From assembly GCA_002395905.1 (NCBI GenBank), contig DGVK01000197.1, positions 1 through 14,659 of the forward strand: 14,659 bases of DNA. Direction: 5' to 3'. The position numbers and the translations under genes are program-made. The stretch comes from Verrucomicrobia bacterium UBA4286 (GTDB taxonomy: Bacteria; Verrucomicrobiota; Kiritimatiellia; RFP12; UBA1067). The notes below the pieces were generated by a model. The model was not told the origin of the DNA and did not search any database. It saw only the letters and a program-made list of their open reading frames with translations. Position 1 is the first letter of the stretch, and each line of letters starts with the position of its first letter. Below, in pieces: positions 1-11,162 of this stretch.

Positions 1-1
1 A

Positions 2-229
2 CCTTTTCATATAAAAGGTCTGACCTTAAACACTTCTCCCCCGCAGTCCAAGGATGCCGACCCTGCGGTCATTCAACGCCTGCACCCGGGGGCAATGGTG
101 GAAACCCCGGGCAAGGTCTGGGCTAAGTCTGGGCAAGACTTCGCCAAAGCTTGGGCAAGACTTGTGCAAAGCGTGGGCAAGACTTCACCAAAGTCTGGGC
201 AAGGCGGCGGCGAAGCTTGGGCAAGCTAA
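2..229 (+). CDS. possible 3' end of an unidentified gene (partial at left edge)
   Basis: This frame is open from the left edge to a TAA at 227-229, 75 codons without a stop, and the stop is followed one base later by a perfect dyad. That position relative to a terminator-like hairpin is the main argument that it is coding. There is no usable start inside the window, so a real gene would begin upstream. The last 40 or so residues are an imperfect 11-residue repeat of the type KxWAKxGQxxx, produced by an 11-bp DNA repeat. The first 35 codons have weaker third-position GC preference than the confident genes nearby. I recognise no domain. It may equally be non-coding sequence that is open by chance because the repeat contains no stop in this frame. 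Confidence 0.25.
   Translation, partial: PFHIKGLTLNTSPPQSKDADPAVIQRLHPGAMVETPGKVWAKSGQDFAKAWARLVQSVGKTSPKSGQGGGEAWAS
109..227. repeat. degenerate 11-bp tandem repeat, about ten to eleven units
   Basis: The block reads as successive 11-mers close to GGGCAAGACTT alternating with NNCCAAAGCTT-like halves, so it can also be described as 22-bp units. Full 22-bp units lie at 109-130, 131-152, 153-174, 175-196 and 197-218, with a partial copy at 219-227. The best-conserved positions are GGGCAAG and the AAG.CT tail. One unit is about one helical turn, so conserved bases face the same side of the DNA. The repeat ends directly at the dyad at 230-256. Because 11 is not a multiple of 3, the DNA-level repeat does not keep codon register from unit to unit, which argues that selection or duplication acts at DNA level rather than on a protein. 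Confidence 0.85.
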
Positions 230-256
230 TACGGCCCGCTCGGTGAGCGGGCCGTA
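230..256. terminator. perfect 12-bp dyad between convergent reading frames (likely bidirectional terminator)
   Basis: The arms 230-241 and 245-256 are exact reverse complements with a 3-base loop (GGT). The stem is very GC-rich (CGGCCCGCTC core). It sits between the TAA at 227-229 and the TAG of the minus-strand beta-strand protein at 287-289. A second small hairpin, ACAGG (260-264) with CCTGT (270-274), lies between it and the minus-strand stop. Neither side has a run of T after the stem, so this is not a canonical intrinsic terminator; it may act by stem strength, with Rho, or as an mRNA 3'-end stabiliser. Confidence 0.6.
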
Positions 257-286
257 ACAACAGGAAAAGCCTGTCCTGTAATGAAT

Positions 287-2890
287 CTACCAAACTATCA
301 GCATAAGACCGTCAGGGTGGTAGATGCTTGCGCTCTTGCGGTCGTCGGCATATTTGACAACCCATCCATCAGGCCAGCCGGCGGCAAGTTTGAACTCGCC
401 CGTCACGGCGGCATTGGCTTCAAATATCTTGTAAACCCCTTTCTTCGCCTTGCTGTCGAGGGCTTCCACATCCTTGATTGAGAGGGTGATGCCGCTGATG
501 TCCTGACTCTGCTTGAACAAGACTTTTCCGCAATTCGTCTTGTTGCCCGATATTTCGAGCGTCGCGTTGGCAAAGGTGCAGGTCTCGTTGATGGTGATCG
601 TCCCACCGATGCTCGGAGCGATCGTTCCGTTGATGGTAATGTTCCTGCTGTAGCTGAGAGTTCCGCTGCCCTCTACGCCGCCCAGCGTGGCCTTCGTGCG
701 CGTGTGATTGGCCGCCACAGTGCCGCCGTCATACTTGCAGAAACTGACGATGCCCCCATTGCGCAGGACGACATGGCTGCCGGACGGCAGCTGGTCGTCG
801 CCCTTGCGCAACTGAAGGTTGGTGCCGTCTTCGGAAACCGTCGGACCCGTATAGTCCAGCGCACCGTAAAGCACTACGGATTTACCGCCACGCGCAATAA
901 CGCCGCCATCGTTTTCGCCGGTTTTGACAAGCGGACGGTGCCAATGGATGTTAGAGCCGTTCAAGGTGTCAAAGACTGCTCCGCCAGGCCCTATGGCAAA
1001 CGTCACTTTATCCCATATTTCATCGTCATTGCTCGAAATCATAGGATTCACACCGTTCGCGCTCTGCACGGCGCCGCCGTCAAAAAGGAAGGTGACTTCC
1101 GGCTTCTGCGACTGCTTCGCATCGAGCGAAATGTTCTGCACACACAAGAGTCCGTTAGTAGCAAGGTTGACAACTACCGGATTGCCGGTCACCTTCTGCG
1201 CCACGCGGAACTTGGGAACGCTCAACACGCCTCCATCGCGTATTGTCGTTCTAGCCTCGGTTTCAAAGGCGTTGAGCCACTCGATGTTCGGCATGTCAAC
1301 AACGCCGCCGCAGATGTCGGCCTGTCCGTAGTCTCTTACAGTAACATACCGCGTTCCCGCCTGTGGCGCGTAAAGGACGCCGCCTTTTTTCACGGCCATA
1401 CGCCCCTTGCTGTCGCTATACCCTGTTGCCGTCTTGCCTGCGAGAAAAAGCAGACCCTCTGTCTCTGTCGCCTTGGCTGTCGGCCCACACGCTATTCTCG
1501 TGACCCCGTTCGTTATCTCAAGAGAGCCTTTCACGACAAGACGGCCGATGTCGTTCGTGCGCCCTTCGCCCGGACCGAGGACAACCGTGCCTTGAGTGTC
1601 GCCACGCGCTTCGAAATACGTATTGGTCGGATAATCCAACCCGCCGACCGGCTCGCCCTTTATCTCGCTCGTGATAAAGAGTCTGTCTTCAGGGTCGCGC
1701 ACATATGCTCGGAATCCGGTGCCGCTAGACACATGTATGGTTCTATTGGGCTGAATCACGAAGTCGCCTTCTTGATTGTAGATGGACACTTCCTTGCCTG
1801 TAATCCAGATGTTTGTCGACGGTACAGATGGCAGTGCTCCAAACGTACTGTCATCCGACCAGGTGGCGTTCACTCCGATTACAGCGCCTGCGACCGTTCC
1901 GTTAAGATATGTACCGCCATTGAAGTCGGAACCTTTGGCGAAGAGGTAGAACGTATTATTGCTGTTAAGCGTAAGATGCAGACCGCCATCCGTCTCGCCT
2001 TCGCCGACGCCGCTTCTGAAAGCAGGGTAAACTACATTCCCGAAGCCATCGACAATATGGCACCCTCCCTTCATTACTGTAGGTACAAGCTGCCCGTTTT
2101 TCCACGGCTCACGCGAGTTGCCTTCATTGAAAATGCGTATGACGCCATCCTGCGGATAGAGCGTTCCGCCGTCGAACCAGATGCGGCCGTAACGGCTGAC
2201 GTTATCAGTCCAGAACTGTGTTAGGTAGAGTTTGCCGCCCGTCTTCAATTCCACGCCTACTTTGTCTTGATACTGGGACTCGCCCTGAGTAGGAGCGCCG
2301 GTCGGGCGCAGATACGTTGCCTTCATCACGCCGCCATCGTCAATGACAATCTTGCAGCCGTCATTGCCGGGCGTGCCTCTGAAAGCATTCATGAAATGCG
2401 AGGTCAGTCCGGTTGCGTCAAGTGTCGCATTGGTTATCGTGAGCGTTCCGCTCTCCGTTATGGCATATTTTCCGCCAGAGAGGGTGACGGTCGCGCCGCC
2501 ATCGATCAGTGTTCCCTGTGCGCCGGAAAGCTGCTCGAATACCTGACTCCCCGACGTTGTTGCGGTCGCGGTGGAGTCGCTGATTGCTGTCGAGCCGCCG
2601 CTGATGTGAAGCGTACCTGCTTTGACCTGCATACGCTTGAGGGTGTTCGCGCCGTTGAGGACGAGTGTTCCGTCGCCATCCTTGACGGTCGCCGAGGTTT
2701 CGGTTATCCCGCTCTTTGTCACGCTCTCTCCGGCGGCGACGGTGTATGTGACCGCATTGGCCGACAGCATGATGAACATTCCAATGGCAAAGACGAGAGC
2801 CTTGCCGCAGACAGGCGATTGGCTAGAAACAACTGCTACGGAGATAAGCGCATGAAAACGCCCCCCCTCCCTGATTACGGATAGTTTCAT
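287..2890 (-). CDS. secreted autotransporter-type beta-strand-repeat (beta-helix) protein, 867 aa
   Basis: This is a predicted exported, repeat-rich surface or extracellular protein; no enzymatic role can be read from it. The N-terminus has an unusually long export region: a polar/hydrophobic stretch (residues 1-28), then Lys30 and a hydrophobic core (31-43) ending in a cleavable-looking SANA site near residue 46. Residues 71-99 match the autotransporter-associated beta-strand repeat (PATR) pattern: GTLVLNG, NTL, AGTLHISGG. The remainder is Gly/Thr/Val/Asn-rich with many DGG, GGV and GTL turns, as in right-handed beta-helices. The C-terminus (GVYKIFEA... AGWPDGW... GLMLIVW) is a short conserved-looking cap, not a 12-strand autotransporter barrel, and there is no PEP-CTERM or LPXTG signal. 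The start is supported by AAAGGAGA (2898-2905) eight bases upstream. The gene is AT-richer than its neighbours, suggesting accessory origin. It is divergent from a XylR-type regulator that probably controls it. Confidence 0.85.
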   Translation of the reverse strand: MKLSVIREGGRFHALISVAVVSSQSPVCGKALVFAIGMFIMLSANAVTYTVAAGESVTKSGITETSATVKDGDGTLVLNGANTLKRMQVKAGTLHISGGSTAISDSTATATTSGSQVFEQLSGAQGTLIDGGATVTLSGGKYAITESGTLTITNATLDATGLTSHFMNAFRGTPGNDGCKIVIDDGGVMKATYLRPTGAPTQGESQYQDKVGVELKTGGKLYLTQFWTDNVSRYGRIWFDGGTLYPQDGVIRIFNEGNSREPWKNGQLVPTVMKGGCHIVDGFGNVVYPAFRSGVGEGETDGGLHLTLNSNNTFYLFAKGSDFNGGTYLNGTVAGAVIGVNATWSDDSTFGALPSVPSTNIWITGKEVSIYNQEGDFVIQPNRTIHVSSGTGFRAYVRDPEDRLFITSEIKGEPVGGLDYPTNTYFEARGDTQGTVVLGPGEGRTNDIGRLVVKGSLEITNGVTRIACGPTAKATETEGLLFLAGKTATGYSDSKGRMAVKKGGVLYAPQAGTRYVTVRDYGQADICGGVVDMPNIEWLNAFETEARTTIRDGGVLSVPKFRVAQKVTGNPVVVNLATNGLLCVQNISLDAKQSQKPEVTFLFDGGAVQSANGVNPMISSNDDEIWDKVTFAIGPGGAVFDTLNGSNIHWHRPLVKTGENDGGVIARGGKSVVLYGALDYTGPTVSEDGTNLQLRKGDDQLPSGSHVVLRNGGIVSFCKYDGGTVAANHTRTKATLGGVEGSGTLSYSRNITINGTIAPSIGGTITINETCTFANATLEISGNKTNCGKVLFKQSQDISGITLSIKDVEALDSKAKKGVYKIFEANAAVTGEFKLAAGWPDGWVVKYADDRKSASIYHPDGLMLIVW

Positions 2891-2929
2891 TAAACAGTCT
2901 CCTTTGGTTGTTTTGACATTGACGCTTGT

Positions 2930-2959
2930 ATTGTATCATATTCACTCTCCACGGCGCAA
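2930..2959 (-). promoter_or_regulatory. promoter of the beta-strand-repeat protein gene
   Basis: On the minus strand, TTGCGC (2954-2959) and TACAAT (2930-2935) are separated by 18 bp. A partly overlapping alternative -10, TATGAT, lies slightly upstream. The predicted transcript has a leader of roughly 30-35 bases that includes the AAAGGAGA ribosome site. The weak -35 with an adjacent direct repeat is what one expects of an activator-dependent promoter. Confidence 0.5.
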
Positions 2960-2965
2960 GCAGAC

Positions 2966-2999
2966 AACCTAGCCTAAAGCGCAAAAGAAACCTAACCTA
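2966..2999. promoter_or_regulatory. direct repeat AACCTARCCTA, candidate XylR/AraC-type operator
   Basis: AACCTAGCCTA (2966-2976) and AACCTAACCTA (2989-2999) match at 10 of 11 positions and start 23 bp apart, about two helical turns. Each AraC-family DNA-binding domain reads two successive major grooves, and these regulators commonly bind as dimers to direct repeats next to the -35. The right copy ends one base before the regulator's -35 (3001) and the left copy begins seven bases from the minus-strand -35 (2954-2959). The site is therefore placed to act on both divergent promoters. Assignment to the neighbouring regulator is inference. Confidence 0.5.
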
Positions 3000-3000
3000 T

Positions 3001-3030
3001 TTGACATGAGCAAGGACGATATGATATCAT
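3001..3030 (+). promoter_or_regulatory. promoter of the XylR-type regulator (leaderless)
   Basis: A consensus -35 TTGACA (3001-3006) is followed after 18 bp by TATCAT (3025-3030). Seven bases downstream of that -10 is the A of the ATG at 3037, so transcription should begin at or next to the start codon. No Shine-Dalgarno sequence lies at normal distance; AAGGA at 3012-3016 is about 20 bases away and inside the promoter. Confidence 0.6.
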
Positions 3031-3033
3031 GTC
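3003..3033. promoter_or_regulatory. inverted repeat GACATGA / TCATGTC over the regulator promoter
   Basis: GACATGA (3003-3009) and TCATGTC (3027-3033) are perfect 7-bp inverted repeats with centres 24 bp apart. One overlaps the -35 and the other the -10 and start point. The 10-bp palindrome ATGATATCAT (3021-3030) overlaps the right arm. A protein bound here would block the promoter, so it may be an autorepression site or the target of another regulator. Part of the symmetry may be coincidental with promoter elements. Confidence 0.35.
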
Positions 3034-3036
3034 TGC

Positions 3037-4233
3037 ATGAAGAGTGCAAAGCAAGTCCATAAAATAGCCGTCCTGCTGCGGCTGTCGTATGCATCGGGGC
3101 GCGACCTGCTTTACGGCATATCGCAGTATGCTCGCACGAAGTGCCGATGGCGGCTGCATGTGATCAACCTCCTCGGCGACTCTTCCGCCGACGAGTTGAG
3201 GGAGACCGTTGCGAGAGGCGAGGTGGACGGCATAATCGCAAACGGCGCGGACGCCCCGGCTGTCGCGTCAGTGCTGGACGCCTCTGAAACTCCGCTCGTC
3301 ATCATAGGTGCGCCGATCCAGAACATCGACAGTGCAAGAGCGGCCGCATTCGTCCACAACGATGATGTCGCCATCGGGCGGTGCGGCGCGGCCTATCTTT
3401 CATCGCTCGGGCGCTTCCGCTCTTACGGCTTCGCCTCGCTCGACACAGGAAGTTTCAACAGAATGCCTTCTCTGCGCGAAAGAGGCTTCCGCGAAGGATT
3501 GAGCGGCATCGCCGGAAACGTGCGCACATACAGGACGGCGAAAGGCATGGCGCGAAGGTCGGTCGCAGACACAGCGGCGCTCGGCGCATGGCTCAAGGCC
3601 CTGCCGAAGCCGACGGCGGTCATGGCTGTGCACGATATGAGGGCGCTTCAGGTTATAGAGGCGGCGGCGGCTTGCGGCCTGCGCATACCCGATGATATCG
3701 CGCTTATCGGGGTCGACAACGACGAGCTGCTCTGCGAAACCGCCGAGCCGACGCTCACGAGCATCGCGCCGGACCATGTACGCCTCGGGGAGCTCGCCGC
3801 GGCCACTCTGAAAAGCGTGATGGCGAGGCCGCTTGCGCATCATGCCGAAAAGCTCTCGGCCACGAAAACAATCGTCGAGCGCCAGAGCGCGCGACACATC
3901 GTGCCTGCGGCGCAGCTTGTGGAGAGGATTTCCGCATACATACACCACAACGCCACAAAGGGGATAGGCGCGGCGGATGTCGTGCGGCAGCTCGGAGTTT
4001 CGCGGCGGCTGGCCGAGACGCGCTTCAAGCAGATCACCGGCGGTACCATTCTCGACGCGATTCTTGCAACGCGTCTCGCCGTGCTCAAGCGCCGTCTGCA
4101 CGAGACCGATACACCGATAGCAAAACTTTCGGCAGGATGCGGTTTCAAGTGCGAGAACTACGCCAAGCGCCTGTTCAAGAACCGTTTCGGCATTTCGATG
4201 AGCGAGTGGCGGAAGGCATTTGCGGCTACATGA
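3037..4233 (+). CDS. XylR-family transcriptional regulator (sugar-sensing domain plus AraC helix-turn-helix)
   Basis: Residues 8-283 form a LacI/GalR-like type I periplasmic-binding-protein fold. The start has the XylR-type sequence KIAVLLRLSYASGRDLLYGI, residues 193-202 resemble the sugar-cleft segment AVMAVHDMRA, and IPDDIALIGVDNDELLCE followed by the PTLTSIAPD segment (about 217-245) is the family signature. Residues 290-395 are an AraC-type DNA-binding domain with helix-turn-helix 1 at about 311-333 and helix-turn-helix 2 at about 359-382 (IAKLSAGCGF...YAKRLFKNRFG). At 398 aa the length is normal for XylR. It is a cytoplasmic activator or repressor that probably binds a monosaccharide or sugar derivative; the ligand cannot be told. 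The start is the only one giving a complete first beta-strand and appears leaderless. The likely target is the divergent beta-strand-protein gene, with autoregulation possible. It converges with and overlaps the hemolysin-III gene by 8 bp. Confidence 0.93.
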   Translation: MKSAKQVHKIAVLLRLSYASGRDLLYGISQYARTKCRWRLHVINLLGDSSADELRETVARGEVDGIIANGADAPAVASVLDASETPLVIIGAPIQNIDSARAAAFVHNDDVAIGRCGAAYLSSLGRFRSYGFASLDTGSFNRMPSLRERGFREGLSGIAGNVRTYRTAKGMARRSVADTAALGAWLKALPKPTAVMAVHDMRALQVIEAAAACGLRIPDDIALIGVDNDELLCETAEPTLTSIAPDHVRLGELAAATLKSVMARPLAHHAEKLSATKTIVERQSARHIVPAAQLVERISAYIHHNATKGIGAADVVRQLGVSRRLAETRFKQITGGTILDAILATRLAVLKRRLHETDTPIAKLSAGCGFKCENYAKRLFKNRFGISMSEWRKAFAAT

Positions 4234-4894
4234 CATGCCACAGGACGCAGAAGAAGTGGCATACCGTGCCTGCGAGGACGAAGAGATGCCACACCATATG
4301 GGAATACGGCAGCGCTTTCCACAGGTAGAACGCGCAGCCGAGCGTGTACAGTCCGCCGCCGAGCGAGAGCCACATGATTCCAGGCCCTTTGAGCGTGCGC
4401 ACCAGCGGCGCGAGCGCCGCGAGCGCGACCCATCCCATTATGACGTACGCGCTTGTCGAGACGTATCTGAAACGGCCCGTGGTCTTGAGCTTGAAGAATA
4501 TCCCGGCGAGCGCCGCGCCCCATTCGACGCCGAATATCGCCCAGGCGAGCGCAGGGCAGTCGCGGCGCAGCGTGACAAGGCAGAACGGCGTGTACGTCCC
4601 GGCTATAAGAAAGTATATCGCCATGTGGTCCATGACGTGCAGCACGCGCTTCGCGGGCTGGTAGGTCACAGTGTGATATGCGGACGACACCGAGTACAGC
4701 AGTATCATGGAAAAGCCGAATATCGCCGCGCTGGTGACCTTCCACGCCACGTCCACGCCGCTCGTGGCGCCCTGCCACACCAGAAGCGCAAGCATCGCCG
4801 CGCCGAGGTGGGACCCGACGACATGCGTCACGGCGTTGGCGACCTCCTCCCCGCTCGTGTACTTCCCCGCCGCCTTGTCGCGAAATCTGCCCAT
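4226..4894 (-). CDS. hemolysin III / PAQR-family membrane protein (TrhA-like)
   Basis: A 222-residue integral membrane protein with about seven hydrophobic helices (roughly 27-42, 54-72, 89-108, 114-134, 145-165, 172-192, 200-219). It keeps the family motifs: E16/E17...N20...H24 at the start of helix 1, S70xxxH74 after helix 2, D89-H90 then AGTYTPF, and H199xxxH203. These Ser, Asp and His residues form the putative metal site of the PAQR superfamily (adiponectin receptors, bacterial TrhA/YqfA), thought to act as lipid hydrolases or in membrane-lipid homeostasis. The name hemolysin III does not establish haemolytic activity. An AGAGGGGG ribosome site precedes the ATG by about seven bases. It lies 44 bp after the TSCPD gene on the same strand and may share its transcript. 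The stop overlaps the convergent regulator by 8 bp. Confidence 0.92.
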   Translation of the reverse strand: MGRFRDKAAGKYTSGEEVANAVTHVVGSHLGAAMLALLVWQGATSGVDVAWKVTSAAIFGFSMILLYSVSSAYHTVTYQPAKRVLHVMDHMAIYFLIAGTYTPFCLVTLRRDCPALAWAIFGVEWGAALAGIFFKLKTTGRFRYVSTSAYVIMGWVALAALAPLVRTLKGPGIMWLSLGGGLYTLGCAFYLWKALPYSHMVWHLFVLAGTVCHFFCVLWHVM

Positions 4895-4938
4895 TGTCCG
4901 CCCCCTCTAGACCGGTCGACCGTATGGCGAACGCCTTT

Positions 4939-5193
4939 TCAGCCCTCGGCGAGCGCCTGCTCAATGCCGCGCGAAAGCTGGTCGGCGCACGAAGTCCCGC
5001 GTCCGCCGCAGTCGTTGCCGCGAAGAAGGTTCATCGTCGCAGCGGCGTCCGCCCCCTCAAGAAGCCTGCCGATGGCCGCGGTGTTGCCCGGGCATCCGCC
5101 GGCGAAGCGCACGTTGTGCAGACGGCCGTCCTCGATGGAGAATGTTATGCGCTTGGCGCACACGCCTGCGGTGTCGTATGAATAGTCTTTCAT
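4939..5193 (-). CDS. small TSCPD-domain protein (TIGR03905-like), 84 aa
   Basis: The sequence from MKDYSYDTAGVCAKRITF through GGCPGNTAAI to CGGRGTSCADQLSRGI matches the stand-alone TSCPD family. The same domain is found at the C-terminus of vitamin-B12-dependent ribonucleotide reductases. Four cysteines (12, 34, 62, 69) sit at the conserved positions and could bind metal or form disulfides. The function of the stand-alone form is not established. The frame is open further upstream into the beta-galactosidase gene, but the protein family starts at this ATG and a strong -10 lies just before it. No Shine-Dalgarno is present: the seven bases between the -10 and the ATG are ACGCGCC, so translation from a leaderless transcript is likely. 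It is followed after 44 bp by the hemolysin-III gene. Confidence 0.88.
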   Translation of the reverse strand: MKDYSYDTAGVCAKRITFSIEDGRLHNVRFAGGCPGNTAAIGRLLEGADAAATMNLLRGNDCGGRGTSCADQLSRGIEQALAEG

Positions 5194-5200
5194 GGCGCGT

Positions 5201-5209
5201 ATTATACCA
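5201..5209 (-). promoter_or_regulatory. extended -10 promoter of the TSCPD gene (leaderless)
   Basis: On the minus strand, TGGTATAAT (5201-5209) is a perfect -10 with the extended TGn element. The A of the start codon is eight bases past its last T, so transcription should begin at or one base before the ATG. No good -35 is visible 16-19 bp upstream, which is acceptable for an extended -10 promoter. It lies in the 64-bp gap after the beta-galactosidase stop. Confidence 0.6.
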
Positions 5210-5257
5210 AATATCGCCGTCGCATACCGAGAGGGCGAGCCGGGTCTCCCGGGGCGT

Positions 5258-10034
<4,777 letters not shown>

Positions 10035-10059
<25 letters not shown>

Positions 10060-11162
10060 TCTGCCGCAGGGCGGGCCTCTCTCGCCGCATAGTGGCGGCT
10101 GTCGCCTCTTGTGCCGTAAAGAAGACTCTCGCCTATCGACGCAAGGCGCCGGTCGAGGCAGTTTCTGCACAGCGACGCGTTCTCGTCAAGGCAGGGCTTG
10201 CCCGCGTAGAGCCTGTAAGCCCTGCGCCAGCGCGTTTCCGTCACGTTCGGCATAAGAACGTTCGCGCCCGCCTTCACGCCGCGCTCCCGCCCGTCGTGCG
10301 CCAGAGCCTGCAGCGCAGTCGCGGCCGCAATGTTGACGTCGTGCAGATAGAGGCGCGTCGCCGCAATCATCTTAAGCCCCAGTTCAAGCCGCGACTCCGC
10401 CGGCATGACGGGCGCGCCCGCCGCGAGCGGAGTGTCAGGATGAGGAATGTAGGGCCCCATGCCGATCATGTCCACATCCATCTCTCCATAGAAAACGATG
10501 TCTCGCGCAAGGTCGCGGGCCATCTGGCCGGGCAGTGCGCACATCACCCCCGTCCCTACCTGATAGCCCGTGCGCCGCAGCGCCCTCAGACACTCCACCC
10601 TGCGCTCCCAGCTGCACTCCGCCGGGTGCACCGCCGCATACAGCAGGGGGTTGGACGTCTCGATCCTCAGCAGATAGCGTGCCGCACCCGCCGCGCGCCA
10701 CCGCGCGTAGACCTCCTCGGACTGTTCGCCCAGCGAAAGCGTGACGCCGAGGTCGAGAGGCGCGATGCGTCTGAGCACGTTCTCTATGAATACGGTGTGG
10801 GCCTCGCTCTCGATCTCGCCCGACTGTATAACCAGCGACGCATAGCCCAGCCGCTTCGCCTCCTCTGCGGCGGCGGCAATGGCGTCCTCGTCGAGGCTGT
10901 AGCGCTCGACCGCCGAGTTGGACTTCCTTATCCCGCAATAGAGGCAGTCCTTTGCACAGAGGTTCCCGGCCTCGACCAGCCCGCGCACCGCGACTCCCTT
11001 CCCGCAGCATTTCAGCTTTACAGCATACGCGGCTTCATACAGGAGATCAAGGTCCTCGCGCCTCTCCAGCGAAAGAAGCCTCTCCAGTTCGTCCGGCCCG
11101 ATCGATTTCGGCGCGCCCGACGCTTTGTGCAGCAGGTCATGAAGCCGGTCGCCCGCGCTCAT
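10035..11162 (-). CDS. hydE: [FeFe]-hydrogenase maturation radical SAM protein HydE
   Basis: HydE is a radical SAM enzyme that, with HydG and HydF, builds the 2Fe subcluster of the [FeFe]-hydrogenase active site. The SAM cluster motif is C69xxxC73xxC76 in NLCAKDCLYCGIRKSN. Other HydE features follow: VERYSL, VIQSGE, a YLLRIETSNPLLY segment followed by VHP, a GYQVGTGVMCALPGQ segment and MIGMGPYIPHPDTP. The C-terminal Cys triplet C324/C332/C335 has the spacing of the optional second cluster described for Thermotoga HydE. At 375 aa the length is normal. The ATG at 11162 has GGAGG six bases upstream and overlaps the rluA stop as ATGA; an in-frame ATG 12 codons upstream is less likely. Methylornithine synthase (PylB) is a relative, but the motifs fit HydE better. 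hydF, hydG and the hydrogenase are not in the window. Confidence 0.9.

Noticed and set aside
704..2224. Plus-strand open frame of about 500 codons opposite the beta-strand-repeat gene
   Set aside because: The minus strand has a signal peptide, ribosome site and coherent repeat structure; the plus-strand product has no recognisable pattern and no ribosome site.
4910..4922. Overlapping palindromes GACCGGTC and CGGTCGACCG between the TSCPD and hemolysin-III genes
   Set aside because: They are short, GC-rich and too tight to form a hairpin with a loop; no T-run follows, so I do not call a terminator. They could be a protein site but nothing else supports it.
5240..5252. CCGGG-TCT-CCCGG hairpin just after the beta-galactosidase stop
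   Set aside because: The stem has only five pairs and no T-run in the minus direction; too weak to call as a terminator, although it is in the right place.
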